Shown: positions 21,101-33,146, counted from the stretch's first letter. The stretch is DNA of 64,000 bases from Trifolium pratense (GCF_020283565.1 NC_060062.1:17890127-17954126); one strand, 5' to 3'. Program-made: numbers and translations. The notes: a model not told the origin generated them from the letters alone.

Positions 21101-22724
21101 AGGGATGTGGAAGAATCGATCAGGCAAGGAAATGTGAAACCCTTTGTGGAGGAAGCTGCTTTGCAGGTATCAAATTGGGGTTTCAGCCTTTTAGACCTCA
21201 AGTTGCAGAAACGAAAGCTCAATAGGAGTGTGCTTAATTGGCTTAAGGCAATGTTCACTGAAACTCAGGAGTATACGGGCTTTCTCGGTCCAATACATAT
21301 ATGGCATGTGAGTGCATCTATGTTTTGATCCTTTGACTCCCCTATATGAAGGTTCATTTACAATTTTACATAAATCGTTCGGTAATGCTTAATCAGAATT
21401 TTCTGCATGCATTTTTCTAATCTAACAGTTTTTAACATAACCTTTACATAAATCATTCGGTAATACTTAATCTGTATTTCCTGCATGCATTTTTCTAATC
21501 TAACAGTTTATAATGCAACCTTGCAACCTTTATCAGCAATGATAATGTGCAAATATGAACATATTAGCTTCTATAGGATATACGATCAAGTATGCTGCAT
21601 AAAAACATTATCGATACCTTTTTTTTTTTTTTGCAACTCCAATTTTTAAACTCCTTTTACACCTTTCACTATTTCTTTCCTCTTTTTCCTTAAGATCACT
21701 TGTGACATCTTCTATCCATTGCCTCTCAAGGTTTATCCACTACCGGGGGTGTGTTATATTTTAGATTCCAATAATTAAGCATACTACATTGAGGATCCGA
21801 ATCTCTTCTGTCAGGGAATCTATGTGGTCACACCGATAGCAAGTCTAGATAGTCCTATCAAGATTGAACGGTTCAAATTTTGACCTTAATCCTTATTAAA
21901 TCTCTTTAAATCCTATTTACCAAGCTTAAATTAGTCAGTCCAGATTTGCTGTATATGTGACTATAGATTTCTTTTTTTTTTTTTTTTTTTTTTGAAAACT
22001 TGGTATCCGGCTCTAGAACCGACTAATCCAAGGGGACCAATCCCACCGCCCACTTGCGGGGGCCCCATTTAAAGCCAGAGTTTTTTTTTGCTCTGTATGG
22101 ACTTAGCCCACCGAAATTGGCACCAGTGGGAATCGAACTTGAGACCATGAGAGGAGCATACTCCAAGGGCCCAAGCCAACACCACTCGACCAACCCCAAG
22201 TGGGTTGACTCCGGTTTAACTATATCCGGATCCCTCTATCACACACATGGAAAGGAAACATTTAATGGTTGAATATAGTTAAACCAATAAACATGACGGT
22301 CTAGATTTGCTGTCTAAGTGACTATACAGATTTCTTAACCTTAAAGAACCTGGATCCCGATATGTTTGTTTGCTTGCTCTAATTCAATTTTCACATATCT
22401 GACTTCTTTTTGGTAATGTGAAAATATAACTTATTCCAGTGCAATTGTTAACAGGGAATGGATGATAAAGTGGTTCCACCATCAATGACTGATTTTGTGC
22501 ATCGCATACTACCTGGAGCAGCAGTACACAAACTCCCATATGAAGGCCATTTCACCTATATCTACTTTTGTCATGAATGCCATAGACAGATATTTACTAC
22601 ACTTTTCGGAACCCCGCAAGGCCCTCTCATCCTTGAGGTTTCTTTAGTAGTAGATCCAAATACCCTAGAAGCCAATGTTGAACAGAAAGTAGTAGCAAGT
22701 AGTGGTGATAGTGCCACAAATTAA
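18152..22724 (+). CDS. Membrane-anchored alpha/beta hydrolase, six exons
   Basis: The exons are 18,152-18,452, 19,076-19,267, 19,376-19,612, 20,109-20,326, 21,056-21,307 and 22,455-22,724. All have GT-AG borders and matched phases, giving 1,470 nt and 489 aa. A hydrophobic segment at about 88-104 (WSVILLVSLLAFSALYV) is a likely membrane anchor, leaving the catalytic domain C-terminal. The triad is visible: nucleophile S225 in GYSSG, an Asp in GMDDKVVP (D404 most likely), and H432 in YEGHFTY. The oxyanion region is around DLPGFGESD (185-193). The family is a plant-specific group of alpha/beta hydrolases with no settled substrate; esterase or lipase activity is inferred from the fold only. The start is the first ATG in frame giving a full-length N terminus. 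Introns 1 and 4 contain MITEs and intron 5 a SINE. Confidence 0.92.
18625..18791. mobile_element. hAT MITE in hydrolase intron 1
   Basis: The inverted termini are catggttctaaattg and the complement of caatttagaactatg. The flanks carry a perfect 8-bp duplication, aatgtagg (18,617-18,624 and 18,792-18,799), typical of hAT transposons. It is 167 bp and noncoding. Confidence 0.88.
20412..20686. mobile_element. MITE in hydrolase intron 4
   Basis: The sequence from ggcctattcggataaattgc to gctcaaataattcaaccc then aaacagaccc has imperfect inverted ends and internal words (cttataagct, atgtcataagctg) of a very common legume MITE. No clean target duplication was found. Confidence 0.55.
21368..21510 (+). 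repeat. Tandem duplication of about 75 bp in hydrolase intron 5
   Basis: Blocks acataaatc(g/a)ttcggtaat and ctgcatgcatttttctaatc occur twice with an offset of about 75 bp. Confidence 0.75.
21972..22198 (-). mobile_element. tRNA-derived SINE in hydrolase intron 5
   Basis: Read on the minus strand it starts ggttggtcgagtggtgttgg (A-box-like), has aagttcgattccc (B-box-like) about 45 bp later, then a body and a long A-tail (the T-run at 21,972-21,992 on the plus strand). This is the layout of a Pol III-driven SINE. A 5'-truncated relative lies at 779-915. Confidence 0.75.
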
Positions 22725-23265
22725 AAATACACAAAAGGATACATTGCTATTTGTTTTTTTCTGTTTTTTCGGCCAACATCATCGCAATTGTATGATGTGT
22801 ATATACATATAGTTGAGCTTCATCTCCAACGGAGCAGCATAGGAAAGAAAATAAATCAGTGTTTTTGCCCGTTTTTGGGCTGTTGAACCGGTCTGTCTTT
22901 CAAAAATGTATTTTGAGTGATGTGTTGCGCAATAACTGCAACAACTCCATTACCTCCACCTTCCTCCTAAACAAAAATCAAAATTTGCTTTTGATAGTAG
23001 TCTGATACTTTTCTTTGATTAAATGATAGTAGTATGATTTTGTTTCTTTTTATCAAGTAATAGTAATCTGATATGCCACAACAATTGGAGTTCATGAGAT
23101 TCCGAATCATCATTTAAAAAATGATTTAGTGCATATATTTTTGTTTTCTAAGTTATGATGAGAATTGAGAACAATTGTGTAGTTAATGTAGGATTTTTGT
23201 TCTTGGAGCTATGACCGTAGCAATTGTTACAGCATGATTATCATTAGGACTGCCAAAACATCATT
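22725..23265. other. 3' flank of hydrolase, no gene seen
   Basis: AT-rich downstream sequence without a supported frame. Likely contains the hydrolase 3' UTR. Confidence 0.4.
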
Positions 23266-23270
23266 ACAAT

Positions 23271-24440
23271 TGTTGGATATTCCGCCTTCATTGCGGTCCG
23301 CCCCTGTCCGCCTAATTGTGGCATTTGAGTTGCCTTCATTGCAGCCTCCAACACCTTCATTGTGTTGGGTGTGAAGGGGTGGATTTAGTCCCACATTGCT
23401 AAGAGATATGGCCTGTGTAACGTTTATATAGCTTTGGCAATCCTCACCTTACAAGCCGGTTTTGTAGGGATGAGTTAGGCCCAATATAAAATCTGACATG
23501 GTATCAGAGCCTATCCTAGATCTATTGTTGGGCTTCCCGCATCGTCCACGCTTCAGGCCCAATGGGCCTGAGCGTGAGGGGGTGTGTTGGATATTCCGCC
23601 TTCATTGCGGTCCGCCCCCATATGCCTAATTGCGGCATTTGAGTTGCCTTCATTGCAGCCTCCAACACCTTCATTGTGTTGGGTGTGAAGGGGTGGATTT
23701 AGTCCCACATTGCTAAGAGATATGGCCTGTGTAACGTTTATATAGCTTTGGCAATCCTCACCTTACAAGCCGGTTTTGTAGGGATGAGTTAGGCCCAATA
23801 TAAAATATGACATGGTATCAGAGCCTATCCTAGATCTATTGTTGGGCTTCCCGCATCGTCCACGCTTCAGGCCCAATGGGCTTGAGCGTGAGGGGGTGTG
23901 TTGGATATTCCGCCTTCATTGCGGTCCGCCCCCATATGCCTAATTGCGGCATTTGAGTTGCCTTCATTGCAGCCTCCAACACCTTCATTGTGTTGGGTGT
24001 GAAGGGGTGGATTTAGTCTCACATTGCTAAGAGATATGGCCTGTGTAGTGTTTATAAGCAAGTGGCAGCCCTCACCTTACAAGCTGGTTTTGTGAGGATG
24101 AGTTAGGCCCAATATAAAATCTGACATGGTATCAGAGCCTATCCTAGATCTATTGTTGGGCTTCCCGCATCGTCCACGCTTCAGGCCCATTGGGCCTGAG
24201 CGTGAGGGGGTGTGTTGGATATTCCGCCTTCATTGCGGTCCGCCCCCGTCCGCCTAATTGTGGCATTTGAGTTGCCTTCATTGCAGCCTCCAACACCTTC
24301 ATTGTGTTGGGTGTGAAGGGGTGGATTTAGTCCCACATTGCTAAGAGATATGGCCTGTGTAACGTTTATATAGCTTTGGCAATCCTCACCTTACAAGCCG
24401 GTTTTGTAGGGATGAGTTAGGCCCAATATAAAATATGACA
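23271..24440 (+). mobile_element. TRIM array: four LTRs and three internal domains in exact 314-bp period
   Basis: The LTRs are 23,271-23,498, 23,585-23,812, 23,899-24,126 and 24,213-24,440. Every one is 228 bp, starts tgttggatattccgcc and ends in gaca. Each of the first three is followed by tggtatcagagc (initiator-Met tRNA primer site) and an 86-bp internal part ending in the purine tract gcgtgagggggtg. The whole array is flanked by one 5-bp duplication, acaat (23,266-23,270 and 24,441-24,445), so it behaves as a single insertion. No protein is encoded. The array could arise by unequal crossing-over after insertion, or by insertion of a multimer. Confidence 0.93.
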
Positions 24441-24920
24441 ACAATGGTTCGAAAAAACCGAACTGAACTGTATATGCGCTGCTCGATACACCATCACCTC
24501 CACCTTTGTTATCTTCTTTAATGTTCTTCTTTTTCTCTCTGAAAGTTTCTAAAATCCCGATTTGAAATCACATTGAAAAGTTTTGAGGTGTACGAGATTT
24601 TTATTTGGGGGAAAAAGATTGAACTTAGTTACTATTGTATTTGCATCCAGTTCAGTTCTTAATGGTTCGGTTCAATCATAAAAATCTATTTTTTTTAAAA
24701 TGGTGAGGGGTGATGAGTGATAAAAAAATGGATTTTGATAAAAGCTATTTAAATTTTTTTTGAAAGCTAGTGAAAATAGATTCTCATTTTGATGAAAAAA
24801 ATGATTTTTTTACTAAAATCATTTTTGAAAAAATCTGAAACAAACAAAGAAATAGATTTTTTTGGAGAAAAATCTGAAACAAATAGGCTCATATTGCCCT
24901 TAGCTTTAAGCATATATTTA

Positions 24921-25105
24921 TTTATTTATTTTTGGTTTATAACCCTCTGGTTCCTAGGGAAAATGGGCTCTAGTAGTCCAGAGTTCGGCCGCGAGGTAAA
25001 TAAAGTCTGACTAAAAAATTGTTCCACCCAGGAATTGAATCCGGGTTCTCCCAAAATCCATCATCTTTGGTGAAACTCATTAACCACTTGAGCCCAATGA
25101 CTTTG
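24921..25105 (-). mobile_element. tRNA-derived SINE, second family
   Basis: On the minus strand it starts gggctcaagtggttaatgag (A-box-like), then ggattcaattcctggg (B-box-like), a short body and an aaataaataaata tail. The flanks carry a target duplication of about 15 bp, ttaag(c/t)atatattta, at 24,906-24,920 and 25,106-25,120. It differs in body from the SINE at 21,972. Confidence 0.8.
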
Positions 25106-25376
25106 TTAAGTATATATTTATTTTGTTTTTTACTATTGTATCGGCAAGAAGCTGTTACTCTGTTCAGTCCTTCTGTTTGAAAGATGGCATGAAATAATCT
25201 GTGCACATGCGGCACACCCACACAGAGGACTCTATAGGCAGTTCATGTCCATCACCCTTGATTTTCCATGTTTGAAACTCCCTCATTCATCCTTTCTTCC
25301 CAACTTGTTTATCAAAATTGGTTTCCATATCCATAACCTAGGATTTTTTACAGTATCTAATGCAATATGTTTGCAG

Positions 25377-25745
25377 TTAGCCAAGAATAATCCGAAGATT
25401 TACGAATTCCTTAAAGATAAGCATCTAGAGAATCTTAATCGAGCTCACTTGACTCTTGCCCACACAAGAAGTCATGGCTTCAATGCTGTCATTGATTACG
25501 GTCTGTGGCGGCATATAAATGCACCAGTGGAATTGAAGGCACTGCTCTACTCAGATAAAATGGCTGCATTCTAAGCTTTTCCTGGCTCAGTGGAAGGAGA
25601 TAAGATAGTTCCGAAAAATGTGTGGCTGCATATTACATTGTGGACTAGTCAAGGGGTTTCAGCCAAGGAGGCCAACATGTTACCAGATTTGTTTGCAGAG
25701 GGGAAAGCAAATCGGATTGACTTCAGTCCTCCCATACTATGTACT
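25377..25745 (+). pseudogene. Fragment of plant tRNA ligase (RNL) C-terminal phosphodiesterase domain
   Basis: After an acceptor (tttgcag/TTAGCC) the frame reads AKNNPKIYEFLKDKHLENLNRAHLTLAH...VIDYG...LLYSDKMAAF, then an in-frame TAA at 25,572, then PGSVEGDKIVPKN, HITLWTSQGVSAKEANMLP and LLAEGKA-like residues to about 25,745. This matches the cyclic-phosphodiesterase domain of plant tRNA ligase, the splicing enzyme that seals tRNA and bZIP60 mRNA halves. Both signature HxT motifs (HLT and HIT) are kept. The kinase and ligase domains are absent and one nonsense codon is present, so this is a broken gene piece. It lies directly beside the inner end of the right arm. Confidence 0.75.
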
Positions 25746-26685
25746 GAGCAGAAGAAGTTTCCTACAATAACACCCAATAATACCACCACATCAACATTAC
25801 ATTGCAATACTCTTACAAATGTAGAAAAAAGAGAAACATTATAAGAATAAAAGTAACCAGAAAAAAAAAAACTAATATCTCAATATCTTTCCGTCCCTAG
25901 TCCCGAGTTCTATCTCTCACGCACACAATATAACACATTACATGTTTCACAGCAAATTATCATTTACACACAGAAACTAACAAACCCTTCAGTTTTTGAC
26001 ATTTTATTTTATATAAATCCATCACATCATTTGCAGAAATGCAAGAATAAATCCTGCAAAAAAAAAGTAGCTATATTCTACCAAAGAAGTGTAATAGTAG
26101 TTTCTTTCTTTCACAATGTAATGTCTACTAGAAAACAAACAAAAAATAAATCCAGATTTTGCATGTGTAGAAAACTATTGACCAGAAATAAACATCATTC
26201 AGAGTGAGAATGCCTTATGGCCTTTGATGAACACTTCGTTCATTCTCATAACTTGGAGCGGTTTGTTTTGACTATTTTGTGAGCTTTAGCAAGACAAAGA
26301 GAGTACACCTTTTTGGTTGTGCCTGTGCACAACCTACTACTTAGTTCTGTGGTGTCTTTAGGAGGAGTTGAATGATCGTATTTTTAACGGTTAACTTTTA
26401 AACTAATCTTGTTACAATACAAGATTACGTATATGGGATATTTTTGGTGTAATGGTGAGACAGATATATGCAATATGTTGTCCAATTAGAGTATCTATTA
26501 GCAAACAGCAGTTAGGTCAAGAATGTAGTGCTCTCAGTGTTGTCGATGGAAGAAGAAGGCCAATAATTCACCAAATGCCCACATCCAAGTAAGTCTTACT
26601 CTGTTAATTTGTATAAAAAGCTTCATTCATCTGAGTCGGCATATAATGTTCCAGTAAAAGGCGTTTGAAAATGCTAGCATCTTGG

Positions 26686-26804
26686 AGCCACCGAATCCCT
26701 TGTGCAACAGTGTCCTCTTTCAGGAGCCAATGAATCTGCCTCAGGAGCCAAATGCCAATCATCAATAGCATCTTCCATCATCAACTGTATTATCTGTTTT
26801 GACA
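26686..26804 (-). pseudogene. Sorting-nexin exon fragment, right-arm copy
   Basis: This is the mirror of 4,417-4,556: on the minus strand LMMEDAIDDW, the same extra catttgg, then the EDTVAQGIRWLQD block. The shared insertion shows that the lesion predates the inverted duplication. Confidence 0.65.
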
Positions 26805-27025
26805 TCCAAAAAACCCGTCTTCTGCATTAACAGAAATGACAATACTCGCTACTTCTAAGTCCAGGAAATTAAACAAATCAACAGTGTTTTGACACTTATT
26901 TTGTGTAGTAGAATCCACTTAGCCTAAAAAGTAACAAAATATGGCATCTGATTATTTTCTAAGATCAGATTGAAAGAAGAGTTCAAAATATCAAAAAATG
27001 TTGATCACTGCTACTATTTCTCATC

Positions 27026-27271
27026 ACTAGGTCTGTTACTCAAGCAATTGAATTTTTTTTTTTTTTTTTAAATTTTCAAAAGATTCCGAACCGGCCGGTT
27101 TTTTCAAACCGCCCCCGGTTCACCGGTTCGAACGGTTCCGGACGGTTCGTACCGGTTTCAAGCGGTTTTTTTCCGGTTCTGCAGACTACCGGTTCTCAAC
27201 ACTAGCCCGGACCGCTGCTGTGTCCGGTTCCCGGTTGAACCGGCCGGTCCGGTCCGGTTCTTAAAACATTG
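27026..27271. mobile_element. Truncated hAT-like MITE (ccggtt-rich) in replaced patch
   Basis: Right-arm sequence here is unlike the left arm. On the minus strand it starts caatgttttaagaaccgg and continues with repeated ccggtt/ccggacc words, like the intact element at 35,484-35,984. The other terminus is not clean: it runs into a T/A stretch and a bit reading gtctgttactcaag that also occurs at 27,842. About 45 bp of the original arm are missing. Confidence 0.55.
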
Positions 27272-28213
27272 CTGAAAACATGGCCACAAGACATGGAACG
27301 TATGAACAAGCCAACATCATAACATTTTTATTTATTTTTTACATTTTTGTCCGGTGACAATTTCATCCAAGTTCAAGAAGAGGTAACTGGAAATTTATGG
27401 CAACAGTCCCTTCATAAGTAATCTTTAACCCAAACAAGAAAGACTAGCAAATAAGCATTTTGAATTTAAGCAACTGAAATCAACAACCAAGAAGCAAATT
27501 AGTAACTTTGAGGATACTACACTGCAAAGTGTAGGTTAAGTTAACTTCATTCCTGCTTTCTACAAGTTCTCAAATCACTAATTTTTGGGGTTACAGTTTT
27601 AAAGACACACAAGAACAGTCTATGAAAATTAGGATAATAGTTCAACTTCTTCATATATTTGGTGGATACATCCGATGGACAACACAACAGTCAACAGACC
27701 ATGCGAGAAAATGAATCAAGCTTTTAACTTGCTAATGAATATATTTAGCCAAGTACAGATTCATTTCTTCTTATTATTCGGCGCTATATTTTTCATAAAG
27801 GAAGAAAATAGAGCAATGGAAGTTGCTGGACTCGTCAGTATGGTCTGTTACTCAAGAAGTGTAATAGTAGTTTCTTTCTTTCACAATGTAATGTGATGAC
27901 ATTTGCAAATCAATTTGGCTTCAATAAGAAAATTTGATGCGGTGGCAAAGCAACATGGAATTTGCATTAACATTTGTTTTAAATGCCTTATATACATACA
28001 TATATATATACTAATAGAAGAAAATAAAAAGGAGACACAAAAATAAAACCCAGAGATAATAAAAAGAAATGATTTTATTAAAAACATTGAAAGAGAGATT
28101 ACATCAACTAAGAGTTAAGAGTTGACTAATAGTAGTCAACAAGGATAAATGAAAAATATCACTAAAGTGACCAATGTACCAAATGTACTTACAGCTGACA
28201 GTAAACTAGAATC

Positions 28214-31210
28214 CTAGTCAAAATAGTGACCAAATGTACCAAATTCTTCGAATGGATACCATGCTTGTTCATATAATGATGATGAATCATCTAGCATCAT
28301 GTTGGTTTTGTTAGTCAAAATATTGGAAACTTCAAAATCATCAAACACCATCGGAATCGGATGTTGTTGCTGTGCATTTAGAAAATTGCCATCACATGTT
28401 TTATCTTGTTTTGGCATTGACTCAACAACTTGAATGCTTTCATGAGGAACATTTGAATTTTCCCTTCCACTTTTTGGCTTTGTCTTTTTACTTGAACAAT
28501 TGAAACGACGAAGTCGAAATTTTTGCAAGTGGCTAGCAACATGCGACGTTTCCAAACCCCGAACATCCATCATTTCGGTAATTTTTTTTGGCGTTGCCTT
28601 TTCAATGCCAAGTTGATTCACAGCTCTTACAAATTTTTCTTGAAGTTCCGATGATGACACCCATGATACACGATTCTTCTTTGTTTCACTTTCTTCATCT
28701 CTTTTCTTTCGTTTTTGTCCTATTTTGACCACCTCCGAGACTGTTTCAGTTTGATCATGTTGAATTGTTGCAACATGTTGCCACATGTTTTTGATATAAT
28801 TCGGATTCAAAGGTTTTAGCCAATAATCACAAGCCCCATTCATCCTTTCACTTGCCGTGTCATCAATGTAACACCCCGAACTGACTACCCTTAAAAACGT
28901 GATCTTAAAAACTTTTTAAAGATAAGTAGCCGGAGCGCTACGGAAAAACATTTTATAAAACGATCGTGCACATGACACGAAACGTCGCAGCGGAAAACAT
29001 AACATAAAGGAAGGATTTTCAAAGCAATGAACAACATAGTTCAAAAGATAATTCATTTATACAAAACATAAGTTAAGATGTTCACATCGATATACGACGG
29101 AATACAAACGATCCCCGACTCGATGTTACAACTACCAGAGCACTAATATACATCACAACCAAACTAACTTTTTTTTTTTTTTTTTTTTGGTAAGCACAAC
29201 CAAACTAACTTAACAAAACTATACAAAGGTAGCCTACACTAGCTCCTCACCAAAAGTGCTCCACACCAAAACGATCTACAGCTAAAGCTCGATCGAAACC
29301 TCGACCTGAATACCTGAACCCCCAAAGGTCCAGCACATAACAATTAGGTAGAGAGTTAGTAAACATAATCACATACATACGAATATAGAAACGCACCTAT
29401 ATTCAACCTATCACGTATTACTAACTCACACGCATGCTTCCATAAGCAATAACCAGATAACACATACTCACAAATACACAACCAGATAGTTTCACGTCGT
29501 CTCGGACAACACAAAGAACCCACATAACACATAACACATAATTGCACATTTACTCAAATGCGACTAATGCCAAACATTCAATGTCATGCCAACCTAGACA
29601 CGACTAATGCATGTGGTACCATCTTCTTTATCAAGGAACTTACCATTGATATTCTTCTTTATTGGACAAGTCCAATATCCTTCTTTATCAGACAAGTCTG
29701 ATATCCCTAAGTAATGCATGAATTTATGAATGCCATGCATTTACCAAACATATGATAATCACTTAGCACGAAGCTACTGCTCACTACATGGATAACATAA
29801 TCCATTAAACTTCTTTATCAGACAAACTGATATTCTTCTTTATCGGACAATCCGATATACAAAATACATATACTTCTTTGACATTTTATATAAATGCCAT
29901 CACACAACACAATTATTAAACATATAATAATTCCAAACCAAAACGAAACCAAATACATGGATACACACACTTCACAAACATCAGCAAAAATTGCTGTCAC
30001 AGAGGCCTTCGCTAAGCGAGGGCTTAGCGAGACATAGCGAACCTTACCCGGAAGTCACCTGCTCATGGCGAGCTTTGGCGAGCTTCAGCGAACCTGTTCG
30101 CTACAGCGAACTCCTGGTCGCTTAGCGAACTACACCAGAAAAATATCTGTTCTTGAGTTTCAATAAGGCGGTTTAACCTTGAATCCACTCAAAAATCCAT
30201 CTAGACATGTTATAAATGCATAACAAGTGATCAATCATGTATATACCATACATATATACATGTATTAACATTCAAAAACACCAAAACACATCACACATAC
30301 AAAATCATGTCAATTTCTTGCAAAATAAGCAAAGTTGCATAAACATGCAAAACCATCATCAAACATATACATATTCCCTCCTAGATGTTCATTAAGCATA
30401 CTAAGATGAAAAGACATGTTTATGATAAAGAAACTTCACCCAAACCCCAAAGAAATTGGATGAGAGAGTTCAGGAATGGAGGCTAGACACCTCCCCTCTC
30501 TTGGATCACCCAAGCTTATGCTTAACCACTCTCACCTTAGATTGAATGATGATTCTTGGCCTCTAAACTCTTCTCCTTGCTCGAGTTCTTCTTCTTGCTC
30601 TCCTAGGGTTCTTGCTTTGCTTCTAAGCTTACAAACCTCAAACTTCTCATGAAAAACAAGTTATGATACTATTCCTTAGTTTGACTTGCTACTTATACTA
30701 CTCTCCAATTCTCTTGGTTCAAGCCCAACTTGCCTAAGCCCACTAAGCTTCTATCACACGCCCAAGCCCACTAACACGACAAAGGTTTCGCTCACAAACT
30801 TATGTTCGCGATAAATAATTATAGGTCGCGTAAATAAATATTTAACACTAACCCAAAATATATGCAAATATATAAAATATCGATTTACTAAAAATCGGGT
30901 CGTTACAATCAACACCCATCATAATGACCGGAATTTTGATTTCTTGTGTAACATGTTGCAAAAAGTCGTAGGAATCCATATCCGGCATTTGATCATCAAT
31001 TAATATCAAATCAAAAAAAGGACCCTTTGTTTGTCTCAAAAGATTTAGGGCAAAAGAACCCAAAGTGGATGTGATAACTTGATAGTTGCATTGAATACAC
31101 ATATTTGCAATGGCATGAAGTTGAGTGGTGTCATGATCAATGACAAAGACTCTTAAACTCTCTAGTAAGTGGTAGGGAATTAGGTCATCAAACCCAGTGG
31201 AAAGATCCAT
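28214..31210 (-). pseudogene. Type-B response regulator split by a solo LTR
   Basis: The two halves of the mirrored RR are 31,210-30,908 (codons 1-101: receiver through phospho-acceptor D72 and IMMGVD) and 28,866-28,214 (the remaining receiver end with K117 equivalent, and the whole GARP domain). Between them lies a 2,041-bp solo LTR with target duplication atcaa. Read through, the first half gains 19 LTR-encoded residues and stops (120 aa). The second half has an in-frame ATG at 28,843 giving 209 aa that start MNGACDYWLKP. Against the intact left copy only about five residues differ and neither half has an internal lesion, so the insertion is recent. It is probably inactive as a full regulator; each half could in principle be expressed. 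Confidence 0.88.
28867..30907. mobile_element. Solo LTR, 2,041 bp, in the RR gene
   Basis: It starts tgtaacaccccgaac and ends cgggtcgttaca (TG...CA, with a 6-bp terminal inverted tgtaac/gttaca) and is flanked by the perfect 5-bp duplication atcaa (28,862-28,866 and 30,908-30,912). The uninterrupted site in the left arm has one copy. There is no primer site, gag or pol, so this is a single LTR left after recombination, of Ty3/gypsy-like size. Internal features are short tandem repeats of cttctttatc(a/g)gacaa (29,620-29,860) and gcgaac/gcttagcga words (30,005-30,130). Confidence 0.9.
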
Positions 31211-32051
31211 CGCAAACAGAGAATCCCTTCTTTCTGTGGGGAATTAGTGGAGAACTCGCAAGAAATCAAGAATGAATGAGGGAGGGAGGAATTATTGTAC
31301 CGTAAGTGAATTATCCAAAACAGAGGCGTTGGCGAAGGATGACGGCAGAACTCGGCGGCAACCTTGGCGATGAAGAATAGGAGATAAATTCTGAGGGAGG
31401 GAACACAGAAACAAGAGATAATTTTGAGGGGAATTAGAATTCTGGGCAACCTTGATTTAAGGCGAGAGAACAAACAGTGAGAGTATCCCTTCTTCGTTCG
31501 TCAAACAGAGTAACCCTTCTTGCAACCTTGATTCTGAGGGGAATTAGTGGAGAACTCGCAAGAAATCAAGAATGAATGAGGGAGGGAGGGAGGAATTATT
31601 GTACCGTAAGTGAATTATCCGAAACAGAGCCGTTTGTGAGGAAGGGAACAGAGAAACAAGAGATAATTCTGAGGAGAATTAGGGCAAGAACAGAACTTGC
31701 AAGAAATCAAGAATTGTATCGTAAGAGCAGCGATGAAGAATTTAGAAAGAAAGAATGAGTGAGAGTGAAGAATTTAGTGAGAACAGAAACAGTGAGTAGA
31801 GTACTGTGTAATATATATATAGGGGTTTAGTTTAGTAATAACGGTAATACTTTCTCAACACGTCTTGCCAGCTCATTTTATTATTTATTTTTCTGCATTT
31901 ATTCTTTTTATTTTATTTTATTTTATTTTATCTTACTAACAGTAACAAAATTAACGATTAAAAAAAAAAATCAAAAAACAAATTATAAGAACAACCTATT
32001 GCGCGCAGAATCAACAAAAATGAAGGAAGTTGAAGAAGTGGAAATAAAAAC

Positions 32052-32292
32052 CTGGTGGAAAGGAAGAAAGCTTTGACAGATGGATCATCATCCGGTGCAC
32101 CAAATCTTTGGGTATGATCGAAATGAATCGGATTGGAATCAATATGACAAGGGATTGCATTGCAGCAACACTGAGAAAACGGTTGAAGAAAAAGGGGGGT
32201 TTGGATAGTAAAAGAGAAGAACGTGTTACTGTTGTTGTTGGTATGTGGCGGTGATTTTTATGTAAAAGGGTTTTAATCCATCTTCCACCCAT
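32052..32292 (-). pseudogene. Orphan DUF155-like first exon, right-arm copy, frameshifted
   Basis: This is the mirror of 1,135-1,376. It is 241 nt instead of 242 because the C-run at the KPP codons has six Cs instead of seven, so the frame changes and the GAPDDDPSVKAFFLST ending is lost. Start codon and splice donor are kept. Confidence 0.45.
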
Positions 32293-33146
32293 TCGCTCAG
32301 AGAGTAACACTAACACTTCTTCTTCTGCTAGCTATTGTTGTTGTGTTGTTTTTCTCAAGTCTCAACCCATTCTGTGTTGTTTCTGTGTCTCTCTCCCTCT
32401 CCCATTTTTTTTTTACTTAAATTAAATTTTCTTTTTTAACAAGTTAAATTAAATATTATTAACATACCTAAAATTCATTTTTCTACCCATAAAAAAATAA
32501 GCTTATTATTTTACACCACAATTTTTTTTTTAAAAAAAACTCCGTATTCGATCTTAGAACCAACTAATTCGAGGAGATCAATCTCACAGTCTACCTGCAG
32601 AGCTCATTTAACGCCGGGTTTTTTTTTGCTTTGTATGTACTAGTCCACAGAAATTGGCACTATAAAGAATAATCAAAGGCTAATAATAATTTCCTATATT
32701 ATCTGGTGTGTGTATCTATTTAGGAGATTCCTTACTTTTAGGTTGCATAAAAATTTGATTTATTGTTTTACCAAAAAAAAATTGATTTTTTTTCTAAACA
32801 TGAGAGCCTAAGCCGGTTTTTTTTTTTTTTTTTATTTGTTGTTATTCTCCTCCAACATTACCTTTGCGTTTTCATTCCCATGATGTCTGAATTGAGTTTA
32901 GGATTCACATATAGGTTATAAATCATCGAAAACAAGTGCATATATGAATCATCAATCAAGGTATATATGAGTATAAAAATTCAATTTATGGTTTTAGTAT
33001 AGAAAAGACTTTTAATTAAATTGAGTTGGTAGTCGGTTATTTATATGCATAGTTTGCAATTGACATTGATTTTGGCAGTTAACCAAAGGAGAATAAAAAC
33101 GCGAGGAGCATAGTAATGATGGGGATAACAACAATTTTTTTTTTAG

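Noticed and set aside
28867..30907. A complete LTR retrotransposon in the RR gene
   Set aside because: There is only one LTR-like unit; no primer site, gag, pol or second LTR is present, so it is a solo LTR.
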